In this document: in pieces, positions 43,938 through 53,409 of the stretch
Layout: every line of letters begins with the position of its first letter
Position numbering within the stretch: the first letter of the stretch is position 1
Program-made: the position numbers and the translations under genes
NCBI RefSeq assembly: GCF_016900045.1
Contig: NZ_JACSNP010000004.1
Coordinates: 1-64,000, forward strand
DNA length: 64,000 nucleotides
DNA from: Fusobacterium mortiferum
GTDB lineage: Bacteria; Fusobacteriota; Fusobacteriia; Fusobacteriales; Fusobacteriaceae
Reading direction: 5' to 3'
The notes under the pieces: generated by a model
The model's input: the letters and a program-made list of their open reading frames with translations, nothing else
The model's database searches: none
What the model was told of the DNA's origin: nothing

Positions 43938-45416
43938 TTATTTTAAAGTTATATTTTTTAATATGTGATTTCCATTTGGATTAAATACAAATCCCTCTAC
44001 ATTTTTTTGCAGACCTATCACATAGTTTTTATATGCAATTGGAAGAAGTGGAACCTCTTCAAATACTATATCCTGAACCTCTCTATACTGTTCCTTTCTC
44101 TCATCAATATTTGAAGTAGCTCTTGCTCCATCAAGTAAATTATCAACCTTTACATTACTATAAAAACTTCTATTTCCTATAGGACCTCTTGAGCTAGAGT
44201 GAAGTAGTGGATAGTAACCATAGTCGGCATCTCCAGTACTTACATACCATAGTCCTATCAATACATCATGCTCTCCTCTTCCTGTATATTGTAAGAAAGT
44301 TGATACCTCAGCTACTATTATCTCAGCCTCTACTCCAACCTCTTTTAAATTTGCTTGGATTATTTGAGCCATCTGTTGTCTTGAAGGTTCATCATATATC
44401 CAAAGTTTTAACTTTAAATTCTCTGCTCCTGCCTCTTTCAAAAGCTCTCTTGCTTTTTCAGAATTATACTCTCTTCTTTTCCCCTCTTTACTATATCCAA
44501 ATACATTTGGTGATAGTATTGAATTTGGTACAACTCCATAACCTTCATATACAGCTTTTATTATCGAGTCTTTATCTATAGCATAATCCAATGCTTGTCT
44601 AACTCTTTTATCTTTTAATCTCTCTGTATTAATTGTTAAAAAGTCACTTCCTAAAGATGGTCTATTTATAACTCTTAAATCTGGTTTCTTCTCTATTCCT
44701 TTTATATCATTTGCAGATATATCATAAGCTATATCTATCTCCTTAGTTTCTAAAGCTATCAATCTATTTGAGCTCTCTGGAATTGTTTGGAATACTATCT
44801 CTTCAACTTTTGGAGCCCCTTCAAAATAGTTATTAAATCTCTCTAAAGTAATTTTCTCTGCTATTTTCCAATCCTTTATCTTATAAGCTCCAGTCCCAAC
44901 TAAATTTATACCACTCTCATTTTCCTCTATCTCCTTAACCACTCCAGTAGAGGAATGAGCAAGATTATGTAATAGTATAAATGGTGAATTTTTTTGTATA
45001 ATCTTTAAGCTATAATCATCTAAAACATCTATTCTTTCAATAGATTCAACTAATATCTTTGAAACTGGTATTCTTAAATTTCTCTCTAAACTCTTTTTTA
45101 CATCTAAAGCCTTCATCTCGCTGCCATCATGGAATAAGATACCCTTTTTTAATTGAAGAGTGATGGACTTATCCTCTCCTATACTATATTTTTCAACTAA
45201 CTCCGATGCAACATCCCCATTTTCATCCAGTGAAAAAAGGTTATTATATATCTGTTTGGTAACTGCTAAAGTTGAACTATCTGTATTTCTCTGTGGGTCA
45301 AAGGAACGGGGTTTATTTGCCAATGCAACTTTTAAAACCTCTTTAGGTTTAACTACTTCCTCTTTCTGTCCACAAGCTGTAAGAATTAATAAAATTATTC
45401 CAAATAAATATCTCAT
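43938..45416 (-). CDS. Family 5 solute-binding lipoprotein (peptide/nickel ABC type)
   Basis: This 492-residue lipoprotein has the signal ILLILTACGQ (Cys15 lipidated). It matches the DppA/OppA family: NKPRSFDPQRNTDSSTLAVTKQIYNNLFSLD, KGILFHDGSEMKALDVKKSLERNL, TGAYKIKDWK and a C-terminal EVPLLPIAYKNYVIGLQKNVEGF. It is similar in layout to the other binding lipoprotein at 21178-22704, so they may be paralogs. No permease or ATPase gene is near. It is the last gene of the leftward six-gene run and starts 19 bases after the DUF2974-type gene. Confidence 0.9.
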   Translation of the reverse strand: MRYLFGIILLILTACGQKEEVVKPKEVLKVALANKPRSFDPQRNTDSSTLAVTKQIYNNLFSLDENGDVASELVEKYSIGEDKSITLQLKKGILFHDGSEMKALDVKKSLERNLRIPVSKILVESIERIDVLDDYSLKIIQKNSPFILLHNLAHSSTGVVKEIEENESGINLVGTGAYKIKDWKIAEKITLERFNNYFEGAPKVEEIVFQTIPESSNRLIALETKEIDIAYDISANDIKGIEKKPDLRVINRPSLGSDFLTINTERLKDKRVRQALDYAIDKDSIIKAVYEGYGVVPNSILSPNVFGYSKEGKRREYNSEKARELLKEAGAENLKLKLWIYDEPSRQQMAQIIQANLKEVGVEAEIIVAEVSTFLQYTGRGEHDVLIGLWYVSTGDADYGYYPLLHSSSRGPIGNRSFYSNVKVDNLLDGARATSNIDERKEQYREVQDIVFEEVPLLPIAYKNYVIGLQKNVEGFVFNPNGNHILKNITLK

Positions 45417-45435
45417 CTTCTTTCTTTGCTCTCTC

Positions 45436-46959
45436 CTATTCTAAAAATATAAATATATCAAAAATATCCAAATTTTTGTATGGACTTGGAAGTTTTTTCT
45501 TTATCTTTTCCCATAAAATTTGAAATCTACTTCTGTCCATTGATTTTATCTGTTTAATTAATTGTGGTTTATATAGAATGTTTACTCCACTGCTATTTAA
45601 ACCACTTAAAATATCCCTTTTTATCTCTTCAAAATTTTTATCATCAATCTCTACTAATGAGTAGTAATTTGCCAGTAATCCTCTCTCCAAACAATACTCC
45701 ATCGTGAAAAGTTTTCTTATTGAACTAGCCATAAAATCATCATTTAAACGTAATGAAAAGTTACCTCTATCCTCTCCTGAATTTATTATAAAAGGTAGAA
45801 ATACATCTTCAAAATGATGGTCCTGAATAGATTTAGTAAAAATTTTAAAGTTATTGAAGAATGAGCTTTTTACTCCATTCCCTTTTTTAAAATTCTCATC
45901 TACACAGTAGGAAGCTCCCAAATGCTTAAATAAAGAAAAAGTTAAATCTTGAGAGTGTCCAAAATTAAAGATATACTCCTCATATACCTTATTATCTTTT
46001 ACCTTATTTATAAATTTTTGAGCCTTCTCTAATAGCTCACCCATATTTTTCAATTGGAATATCTTATCAAAAAAGTTTTGCTCTAAAATCAGGCTCTTTC
46101 TTCTTGGAAGTGGAAGTTTCATTATACATTTTTCTAAATTTGTTGTCTTTAGAAGTTGTTTCATAAAATTTTCATCAATGTCAAAGAAAACTATATCTCC
46201 CTTTCCTACTGCTGTTGTCCTTGTATCTTTAATAGCCTTTATCTTCTTTAACTCCCTTGATAAAAACTCTAAATACGGCTGTTGAAAAGGGGTAAATATC
46301 TCCCTTTCCCTATCAGTTAGATCAGTTTGCTCTTTAAGAATTTTATCAAGATTTATATAGTCTAAGATTGAAACTATTCCATCTCTATTTATTCCAACAG
46401 CATTCCAAGTATAGGTATATGGGATAATATTTAAATTTTTATCCACAGAGAGTGCCACATACTGAGCTATTCCTCCTCCTAAAGAGTGCCCAGTCAAAGT
46501 TATATTCTTATGCGGTATCTTATGATTATTTACAAGTTCATAATATACCTCTACCCCTTCATAAAATTGAAGTGGTATCTTTCCTAGTCCAATAGCTAAA
46601 TCTGTCTCTATAAAATCCTTATAAGCATCCTCTATAGGAAATTTTTCACTTCCCCTATAGGCTATTACATATTCATCTCCTTTTTTAAAAACAATAGAGT
46701 AAAATCCAGAACCCTCTTTTCCTGAAATATGTGCTGTTCTATTATCCACATAATAGATTTTCCAATTTTCTAAAATATCCCCATAATATCCCCAAAATAT
46801 ATCTCTATTTTCTGGAAACAGAATATCAAAATTAGCTATAATAAGAGTGCTATTTTTAGGATTTTTAAATATTTCCTTTAAATTTTTATTATACTCATTC
46901 TCTCTAAAATTGCAATAGGATAAAACACTTAAAAGTATATACTCTCTAACTGTAATCAT
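45436..46959 (-). CDS. DUF2974/Mbeg1-like alpha/beta-hydrolase
   Basis: This 507-residue protein has no signal peptide. The N-terminal half is an alpha/beta-hydrolase of the DUF2974 (lipase-3-like) group: VIAYRGSEKFPIEDAYKDFIETDLAIGLG and the nucleophile elbow LTGHSLGGGIAQYVAL (about 155-171). A late FGHSQDLTFSLF may supply the catalytic histidine, and Asp residues lie between. The C-terminal half (about 330-507) has no family I recognise. It sits 12 bases after the DgkA-PAP2 fusion, so it may act on membrane lipids. The substrate is unknown. Confidence 0.75.
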   Translation of the reverse strand: MITVREYILLSVLSYCNFRENEYNKNLKEIFKNPKNSTLIIANFDILFPENRDIFWGYYGDILENWKIYYVDNRTAHISGKEGSGFYSIVFKKGDEYVIAYRGSEKFPIEDAYKDFIETDLAIGLGKIPLQFYEGVEVYYELVNNHKIPHKNITLTGHSLGGGIAQYVALSVDKNLNIIPYTYTWNAVGINRDGIVSILDYINLDKILKEQTDLTDREREIFTPFQQPYLEFLSRELKKIKAIKDTRTTAVGKGDIVFFDIDENFMKQLLKTTNLEKCIMKLPLPRRKSLILEQNFFDKIFQLKNMGELLEKAQKFINKVKDNKVYEEYIFNFGHSQDLTFSLFKHLGASYCVDENFKKGNGVKSSFFNNFKIFTKSIQDHHFEDVFLPFIINSGEDRGNFSLRLNDDFMASSIRKLFTMEYCLERGLLANYYSLVEIDDKNFEEIKRDILSGLNSSGVNILYKPQLIKQIKSMDRSRFQILWEKIKKKLPSPYKNLDIFDIFIFLE

Positions 46960-46971
46960 CTTGTCCCTCCC

Positions 46972-47691
46972 TTATAGTGCAACTAAAACTAAAATTAGGT
47001 AAGTTACTGCCCAACCTAAAAAAGCCCCTATTATAGTTTCAAAAAAAGTATGTATTTTCCCCTCTATTCTTGAATGAATAACTAAAATTGTAAGAATTAA
47101 AGCAAGAAAAAATACCTTCGGATTGTTTGTAAGAGAGGTAATCAAGGTTAATATAGATGTGGCTAATGCACTATGTCCACTCGGAAATCCTCCCCTTAAA
47201 GCTGTTCCTTTCCCTGTTATAGCTTTTATACAGATAACAATTATTACAATTAAAACAAAAATAGAAAGGACAGTGTGTTGATATGAGTTTTTTAAAATAT
47301 AAAATATTCCTCTTAAATTAAAAATTATTCTCTTTTCAAATACAATATAGCCAACAAAAAGAGCGTTCAGAGCAGCTATTAAAACTGCTCCTGCCGCTAT
47401 ATCCTTTGCTCTTTTTGCCAAGGGATGATACTTATCTGTAACCATATCAACACAGCTCTCTATAGCTGTATTAATAAGTTCAGTTATCCATATGAGAGAT
47501 ACACTTATAAATATTGCCAAAGTTTCATACTTTCCAATATCTAAAAATAGTGAAAAAATAAAGATTACAATAGTACAGAAACAATGAAACTTCATATGTT
47601 TCTCTGTACGAATAGTTTCAAATATCCCTTCAAAAGCTACATTAAATTTTTCAGTAATTCCAGTATTTTTCCATTTATTTCTCTCTTCCAT
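46972..47691 (-). CDS. DgkA-PAP2 fusion: undecaprenol/diacylglycerol kinase plus lipid phosphatase
   Basis: This 239-residue inner-membrane protein has two domains. Residues about 12-118 are a DgkA-type kinase, with ELINTAIESCVDMVTDKYHPLAKRAKDIAAGAVL (the conserved E-N-T-A-I-E and D-K-x-x-A-K-D-x-A-A-G residues, 71-102). Residues about 125-239 are a PAP2-type phosphatase with PSGH (170-173) and SRIEGKIHTFFE (Ser207, Arg208, His214). The first PAP2 motif is incomplete: Lys161 and Arg166 occur but the usual RP is absent. It suggests kinase and phosphatase action on the same lipid carrier. It follows ybeY by six bases. Confidence 0.88.
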   Translation of the reverse strand: MEERNKWKNTGITEKFNVAFEGIFETIRTEKHMKFHCFCTIVIFIFSLFLDIGKYETLAIFISVSLIWITELINTAIESCVDMVTDKYHPLAKRAKDIAAGAVLIAALNALFVGYIVFEKRIIFNLRGIFYILKNSYQHTVLSIFVLIVIIVICIKAITGKGTALRGGFPSGHSALATSILTLITSLTNNPKVFFLALILTILVIHSRIEGKIHTFFETIIGAFLGWAVTYLILVLVAL

Positions 47692-47697
47692 AAAATA

Positions 47698-48165
47698 TCA
47701 CATCTCTCTTGTATAACCAAAGCTACCTAATATCTCTTCCTCTTTTGCTCTCATCTCTTTTCTTTCCTCTTCTTCTATATGGTCATATCCTAATAGATGT
47801 AAAATTCCATGAGTTAGAACATAAAAAAACTCTCTTTTTGGTGAATGATTATACTCTTTTGCTTGCTCTACTACTCTTTCTAATGAGATAACTATATCTC
47901 CTAAAGTATCATACGGTCCTATGTCAAAATCCTCTGTTTCATGATAAGCAAATGATATTACATCTGTTGGTTGATCCTTATCTCTATACTCCCTATTTAT
48001 CACTTGTATCTCATCATTTCCTGTAAAAAGTAGTGATACATACACTGGAGCTTTGCTATCATACTCCTTTTCAAGTACCTTCTCTACATACCCTCTTATC
48101 TCCTCTTCATTTACTAAATCGTCAAATCCTTCTATCTCTAAAGACATCTCTAATACTAAATCCAT
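47698..48165 (-). CDS. ybeY: Endoribonuclease YbeY
   Basis: YbeY is a zinc RNase needed for 16S rRNA 3' maturation and ribosome quality control. The 155-residue protein has the metal motif HGILHLLGYDH (three histidines in H-x3-H-x5-H) and the upstream NREYRDKDQPTDVISFAYHE. Length is standard. In many bacteria ybeY is next to a PhoH gene and the DgkA gene; here it is between pgpH and the DgkA-PAP2 fusion, which matches the Firmicutes-like order. Confidence 0.97.
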   Translation of the reverse strand: MDLVLEMSLEIEGFDDLVNEEEIRGYVEKVLEKEYDSKAPVYVSLLFTGNDEIQVINREYRDKDQPTDVISFAYHETEDFDIGPYDTLGDIVISLERVVEQAKEYNHSPKREFFYVLTHGILHLLGYDHIEEEERKEMRAKEEEILGSFGYTREM

Positions 48166-48189
48166 ACTCTTTATCTCTCCTTATTTATC

Positions 48190-50262
48190 TTATTTTTGTC
48201 CTGGATATTTTATTCTCACATGGTGAATACTAACAAGTGTTTTTACAAATGTTTTTATTATTATCTCTATCTCTTTAAATGTTAAATTTGCCTCTGAAAG
48301 TTGGTTATCCTCTATCTTACCACTGATAATTTTTCTTATCATTCCCTCCATAGCCACAGGTGATTTCTCATCTAAAGATCTGATAGCCGCCTCTATAGAG
48401 TCAGCTAACATTATAATAGCTGATTCCTTTGTCTTTGGTTTAGGTCCGCTATACCTAAAATCCTCTTTCTCAACTGTTGGATCTAATTTTTTAGCAGCAT
48501 TATAGAAATATGCTAGGAATGTCGTTCCCTGATGTTCATACATTATATCTCTTATCTCTTTTGGTATCTGATACTCTTTTGCTAATTCAGCTCCATCTTT
48601 TGTATGTGCTGTAATAATTAACGTACTCATAAATGGAGATATCTTATTATGTGGGTTCTCTCCATTTTGCTGATTTTCTACATAGAATTTTGGACGTTTT
48701 GTCTTTCCTAAATCATGGTAATATGAAGCTACTCTACAAAATACTGCGTTAGCCCCTATAGCTGTAGCCGCATTTTCTGAAAGAGTTGCCACCATCACAG
48801 AGTGTTGGAAAGTTCCTGGTGCCTCTACAGAGATTTTCTTTAAAAGTGGGTGTGATAAGTCCCCTAACTCTAATAATCTAAATATTGTTAATATATTAAA
48901 TGTCTTTTCAAAATAAGGCAGAAAAGCTATAGTTAACATTCCAGATATAAGACCTGATATCAATATATAACTTGAAGTAATTGCTGTAGTAAAACTTCCT
49001 ATCTCTGAGAAATAAGAGAATAGTAGATATGTTACTACCTTTAGTACTGATAGCTGTATTCCTGCTGCTATTATTCCAGATCTTGTTGTTATCTTAGAAA
49101 CTATATGGGCAGCAAAAGCCATAGCTATAAAGTACATTGTAAAAAATTTCAAATCATAGTTCAATATAGGCATCAAATAAAATAAAATAAATGAAAATAA
49201 TGGTATAGCATAATTTTTTCCTACCAATAGTATCAATAGGAAAAAAGCTGTATCCGCTGGTATCAGATACATCAAATCATTATTGAATACCCTAAAGGCA
49301 AGAAGTGTTCCTGCCACTATTAGAAGTGATGATCTGTAATAATTTTTATTAAGAATCTCTTTCTTATGATTATTAAAAAATAGTATATAAAAAAGTGAAG
49401 ATATTATTCCTAAATATATTATATTTGCAAATATTAGGGCGAAACTTGTTTTGTATGAATATACCCCACAAGCCTCTAATATCTTAATTCTTCTCTCATT
49501 CAAAATTTCTCCTGTTTTAGCTATTAATGTTCCAGCTTTTATCTCTACATACTGATCTTTAATTTGAGAAACTTTTTCCTGAATATTCTTCTTTGTCTTT
49601 ACTTCGTCATAAACATAGTTTGGAGAGGTAAATATATCAGCAATAGCTTTCTCTAAATTTGAGAGCTTATCATATTTTGCCTTTGTATCTCCTCTATAAA
49701 ATATTATATTTTTTTCCTGTACAATTCCCTCTTTATAAGCATATTCTAAAAAGTGTTCAACCTTATTTTCCACTTTCTTTATCTCTTCTATTTTTAAACT
49801 AAGAAGCTCATGTATTAGTGAATTAGGAATTCTTTTATTAGTATTTCTTTCAATTGAGTTATCCTCTACAGTAGTTAGCTTATTATTTTTACTAGTATAG
49901 ATATTTGAAAAAAAGTCTTTAAAATACTCCAAATAAACTTTCTCAGCATCTGCCGAATAGATATACTCCTTACCAGACTCCCTTATCATATCCTCTATTA
50001 TCTTCTCTTTTGCACTTTGGTCTTTAAAGATGATAGTATTTGGAGCATATATATCAGCCCTTACAATATCCCCTACCTTGTAATTATACTGATTGGATAT
50101 AAGAGATATCTTTGATGAGAAAGCTATTATACTTAGAATTAAAATCATATAGATTAGTTTCTCTCTCAAAGAGTAATCCTTTGAATAAATATTTTCATCA
50201 CTATATTTATTTCTCTTTATCTCAAACTGAAGTTTTAATCCAAAGAGATTTATAGTCTTCAT
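48190..50262 (-). CDS. pgpH: 7TM-HD family protein, PgpH-like cyclic-di-AMP phosphodiesterase
   Basis: This 690-residue membrane protein has one N-terminal segment (about 35-55), a long extracytoplasmic domain (about 56-265, 7TMR-HDED type) and seven membrane segments (about 270-470). It ends in a cytoplasmic HD domain with VMVATLSENAATAIG, YYHDLGKTKRPKFYVENQQ, HTKDGAELA and MYEHQG. PgpH proteins of this architecture hydrolyse cyclic-di-AMP in other bacteria. It starts three bases after the JAB-DinG gene, and ybeY follows 24 bases later, as in many Firmicutes. Confidence 0.92.
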   Translation of the reverse strand: MKTINLFGLKLQFEIKRNKYSDENIYSKDYSLREKLIYMILILSIIAFSSKISLISNQYNYKVGDIVRADIYAPNTIIFKDQSAKEKIIEDMIRESGKEYIYSADAEKVYLEYFKDFFSNIYTSKNNKLTTVEDNSIERNTNKRIPNSLIHELLSLKIEEIKKVENKVEHFLEYAYKEGIVQEKNIIFYRGDTKAKYDKLSNLEKAIADIFTSPNYVYDEVKTKKNIQEKVSQIKDQYVEIKAGTLIAKTGEILNERRIKILEACGVYSYKTSFALIFANIIYLGIISSLFYILFFNNHKKEILNKNYYRSSLLIVAGTLLAFRVFNNDLMYLIPADTAFFLLILLVGKNYAIPLFSFILFYLMPILNYDLKFFTMYFIAMAFAAHIVSKITTRSGIIAAGIQLSVLKVVTYLLFSYFSEIGSFTTAITSSYILISGLISGMLTIAFLPYFEKTFNILTIFRLLELGDLSHPLLKKISVEAPGTFQHSVMVATLSENAATAIGANAVFCRVASYYHDLGKTKRPKFYVENQQNGENPHNKISPFMSTLIITAHTKDGAELAKEYQIPKEIRDIMYEHQGTTFLAYFYNAAKKLDPTVEKEDFRYSGPKPKTKESAIIMLADSIEAAIRSLDEKSPVAMEGMIRKIISGKIEDNQLSEANLTFKEIEIIIKTFVKTLVSIHHVRIKYPGQK

Positions 50263-50265
50263 TTC

Positions 50266-52737
50266 TTAATTTCCTCCTCTAGAATTTTTAGAGATATCTT
50301 TTAATATCTCACTTCTACTTAATATATTTATATTTTTTGTAGGTATTGAGTCTAAAAAATACCTTCCATATTTTTTAGTGATTACCCTATTGTCTAAAAT
50401 TGTTATTGTCCCAGAATCACTTTTACTTCTGATAAGACGTCCTATCCCTTGCTTAAACTTTATAACTGCCTCTGGTATCTGATACTCAGTAAATGAATTT
50501 TTTCCCTGAGCAGTTATATGCTCTATTATTGCCTCTGTTACAGGGTCACTAGGTACTTTAAAAGGTAGCTTTATCAAAATTACATTACTAAGTTGATGCC
50601 CCTTTATATCTACACCTTCCCAGAAAGAATCCGTTCCAAATAAAACGGGATTTTTTCCATTGATATACATATTTACTAACTGACTACGTGGAGCCATTCC
50701 ATGAATAAATAACTCTATCCCATTAGCCTCTAAATCATCCTTTATCATATAGTAAACATAGTTTAAAGTCTGATACGAAGTAAAAAGTACAAAGGTTTTT
50801 CCCCTAGATACTATAAGTTGAGTCTTTAAGTATTCAGATATCTCATCTATAAAGTTTTTATCTGATGGATTAGGAATATCATTTGGAAGATATACCTTCA
50901 TCTGCTCATCATAATTAAATGGAGAGTGAATAACCTTATCTAAGGTATTTTTATCCAATCCAATCGACTCTTTAAAATATGAAAAATCATTTCCTATAGC
51001 TATTGTAGCTGAGGTAAATATTATCTGCTTTAAGTTTAAATAGAGATTTTTTTGTAACTCCCCATCTATTTTTAATGGTGTAGCTACAAGTTTAGAGTTT
51101 CCCTTTCTACTATTTACCTCTATCCAGTATATAAACTCCTCATCTTCAAAATCATTTATAAATCTAAAGTTGTTGATAAAGCCATCTAATCTATCGATAT
51201 ATCTTGAAAAATCATTTATATGTCCAGCTCTATCCTCTTCATCCTTTAGGTCCTTTATTAACTCTCTTACCTTTCTGCTGTATGAGTTATACTCACTTAA
51301 AAATCTATCTCTAAACTCATTTAAGCTATTTAAAAATGGAGAGTTTTCCATCTCCTCTTTTTTAGCTCTAAAGGTAAAAGTTCCCATCTCTCCTCGTGAG
51401 AATACCTCTATAATATGGTTAAAATACTCTCTTCCAGCTATATAAAGAGATTTATGTTTTAACTTTATCTCCTCTATCTCACGCTCAAGTATTCCTCTAC
51501 TATCTATCTCTTCACTCTTTATATGCTTCAATACAGCATCTAAAGCTCCAGTATTTTTCTTCTTTCCCTCTGTTACAAAGATTTGGTTCATAGTCTTAGT
51601 AAAACTATATTTTGAAGCCTCATATGAGAAGTAATCTCTAGCTACTTTCTCTATATTGTGAGCCTCATCAAACACAACCAACCCATACTCTGGCAAGATT
51701 GAGTACTCAGTATTGAACCCAATTTCCTTTCTAATTGCTAAATCAGAAAAATACATATGATGGTTAGTAATTAAAATATCCGCTTTTTTCTTCTCCTCTC
51801 TTGACTTTAGAAAAAAGCACTCATTTTTGTATGGACACTTATTTCCAGAGCACATATCCGTTTCACTCTGAAAAAGCTCCCAAATACTGTTATCTGCTTC
51901 AAAGGAAAGCTCAGCCTTATCCCCAGTCTCTGTATGATTTCCCCATTTTATAATCTCAGCAAATTGATTTTTTTGAGTGGTTGAGAAATCCTCTAATATA
52001 GAGCTATCTCCAAGTGCTAAGTTATGATATTTTCTATTACAAAGATAGTTTCCTCTCCCCTTTACCAAAATGTACTTGAAATCTCCCTGTATAACTCTTT
52101 TAGCTATTGGAATATCTTTATTCAACAGCTGCTCTTGAAGATTTATAGTATTAGTGGAGATTACTACTCTCTTTTTATTCTTTATTGCCCACTCTATACT
52201 TGGAATCAAATAAGCCAATGTCTTCCCTGTTCCTGTTCCTGCTTCTACTATTACAGGAGTTTCACTATTCAATCCCTTCTCTATATGTGTTGCCATATGT
52301 AACTGCTCATCTCTATATTCAAACCCTTTAAAAGCTTGTGAGAGTAACCCAGTTTTTTCAAAATATGGTGCTATATCTATCTTTACATTCTCATCTTTAA
52401 AAAGTTCTACTATTATATATATATCACTTACATCATTATTTACTATATATGAAGCTCCATCCATTCTATTTGAATAAATAGAAGCTACCTCCACATCTGC
52501 ATCTGATGGGTATAAAAAACCTGAGGGATGATTGTGTATAATTACCTCTCCCTTTCTCATTGCCTTTAGAATAGCAGGAACTGAATACTCATTTCCCCTA
52601 GCTAAAACTTGAACCTGTGTTACAACTCCATTCTCATCTGGAATCCCTCTAAAAAAAACTTCATTCCCATGAGCTTTTTTTATCTCTTCACACATAATTT
52701 CTCTAGCTTCTAAAGAGATTTTTTCCTTTACATCCAT
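50266..52737 (-). CDS. JAB-DinG fusion: JAMM-type domain joined to an iron-sulfur helicase
   Basis: This 823-residue protein starts with a JAB/JAMM-type domain (about 1-130). Glu26 and HNHPSG-x3-PS-x2-D (68-81) give the usual metalloprotease ligands, as in RadC-like proteins. Then comes a DinG/XPD-type helicase with EAGTGTGKTLAYLIP (about 163-177), four candidate iron-sulfur cysteines (LCNRK, then MCSGNKCPYKNECFF), VVFDEAHNIEKVARD, a C-terminal FGTDSFWEGVDIKGHQLSNVILIKLPF and a final QGIGRLIRSKSDSGT. The combination suggests nucleic-acid unwinding coupled with isopeptide or protein cleavage. Both domain calls are firm; the joint role is unknown. It heads the six-gene run. Confidence 0.85.
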   Translation of the reverse strand: MDVKEKISLEAREIMCEEIKKAHGNEVFFRGIPDENGVVTQVQVLARGNEYSVPAILKAMRKGEVIIHNHPSGFLYPSDADVEVASIYSNRMDGASYIVNNDVSDIYIIVELFKDENVKIDIAPYFEKTGLLSQAFKGFEYRDEQLHMATHIEKGLNSETPVIVEAGTGTGKTLAYLIPSIEWAIKNKKRVVISTNTINLQEQLLNKDIPIAKRVIQGDFKYILVKGRGNYLCNRKYHNLALGDSSILEDFSTTQKNQFAEIIKWGNHTETGDKAELSFEADNSIWELFQSETDMCSGNKCPYKNECFFLKSREEKKKADILITNHHMYFSDLAIRKEIGFNTEYSILPEYGLVVFDEAHNIEKVARDYFSYEASKYSFTKTMNQIFVTEGKKKNTGALDAVLKHIKSEEIDSRGILEREIEEIKLKHKSLYIAGREYFNHIIEVFSRGEMGTFTFRAKKEEMENSPFLNSLNEFRDRFLSEYNSYSRKVRELIKDLKDEEDRAGHINDFSRYIDRLDGFINNFRFINDFEDEEFIYWIEVNSRKGNSKLVATPLKIDGELQKNLYLNLKQIIFTSATIAIGNDFSYFKESIGLDKNTLDKVIHSPFNYDEQMKVYLPNDIPNPSDKNFIDEISEYLKTQLIVSRGKTFVLFTSYQTLNYVYYMIKDDLEANGIELFIHGMAPRSQLVNMYINGKNPVLFGTDSFWEGVDIKGHQLSNVILIKLPFKVPSDPVTEAIIEHITAQGKNSFTEYQIPEAVIKFKQGIGRLIRSKSDSGTITILDNRVITKKYGRYFLDSIPTKNINILSRSEILKDISKNSRGGN

Positions 52738-53001
52738 AATTACCCTTTCTTAAAAATTATAGTTTTCGATATTATATAATACATCTTTTTTTTTAAAATA
52801 GCAAGTTAGAAGTAGGTAATTTCTTTACCATTTTTCTCTCTATAACTTATACAATTATCAGCTTTTGATTTTTTTGTTTCAAAAAAGACTTTGATTTTTT
52901 TTTGAAAATATGTTAGAATAAATTTGGTCCATTGTACAAGAAAAGGTGTCTCTTTTGTAGCTTAACTTAAACAAATTAAAAAAAACTCTGTCAATTTGTA
53001 A
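52738..53001 (+). promoter_or_regulatory. Non-coding stretch between JAB-DinG and rpsT, with upstream promoter P2
   Basis: This AT-rich divergent region holds no credible gene. A promoter TTGATT (52891-52896) and TAGAAT (52914-52919) with a 17-base spacer and TGT extended -10 faces rpsT. On the other strand, a TATAAT at 52771-52776 may serve the JAB-DinG gene. A small stem AAAAG/CTTTT occurs near 52943-52958. The rest is featureless to me. Confidence 0.5.
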
Positions 53002-53030
53002 TTGACATTTTGTTTAAATTATGTTATCAT
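53002..53030 (+). promoter_or_regulatory. Strong rpsT promoter P1 with inverted repeat at -35
   Basis: Perfect TTGACA (53002-53007) and TATCAT (53025-53030) are separated by 17 bases, with TGT before the -10. The -35 is the right half of an inverted repeat TGTCAAT/ATTGACA (52989-53007). Confidence 0.85.
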
Positions 53031-53081
53031 CTTATGGAAAAAATAAAAAAATTGTTTTTTAAAACTTAGGAGGTTTTTAAT

Positions 53082-53342
53082 TTGGCACATTCAAGATCAG
53101 CTAAAAAGAGAGTATTAATAGCAGAAAGAAACAGAGAGAGAAATCAAGCAGTAAAATCTAGAGTTAAAACTATGGTTAAAAAAGTTTTAGCAGCTGTAGA
53201 GGTTAAAGAAGTAGAGGCAGCTAACGCAGCTCTATCAGTAGCTTACAAAGAGTTAGACAAAGCAGTTACTAAAGGAATAATCAAGAAAAACACAGCATCT
53301 AGAAAGAAAGCTAGATTAGCAGCTAAAGTAAACGCACTTTAA
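53082..53342 (+). CDS. rpsT: 30S ribosomal protein S20
   Basis: S20 is a primary binding protein of 16S rRNA. The 86-residue highly basic protein begins AHSRSAKKRVLIAERNRERNQAVKSRVKT, typical of S20, and ends KKNTASRKKARLAAKVNAL. The start is TTG, eight bases after AGGAGG. A UUG start is also used by rpsT of E. coli, where it helps autoregulation, so the same may hold here (inference). It has two upstream promoters and its own terminator at 53353-53380. Confidence 0.98.
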   Translation: MAHSRSAKKRVLIAERNRERNQAVKSRVKTMVKKVLAAVEVKEVEAANAALSVAYKELDKAVTKGIIKKNTASRKKARLAAKVNAL

Positions 53343-53352
53343 TTTGTACTTC

Positions 53353-53380
53353 AAGGGTATCCAGTGGGATACCCTTTTTT
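53353..53380 (+). terminator. rpsT terminator
   Basis: AAGGGTATCC and GGATACCCTT form a ten-base stem followed by TTTTTT. Confidence 0.95.
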
Positions 53381-53409
53381 CTTGTAAAAAATTTCTTAGG
53401 AGGAGAATT

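Noticed and set aside
53344-53409. Upstream extension of kdsC
   Set aside because: It would start within the rpsT terminator and adds residues unlike other KdsC proteins.
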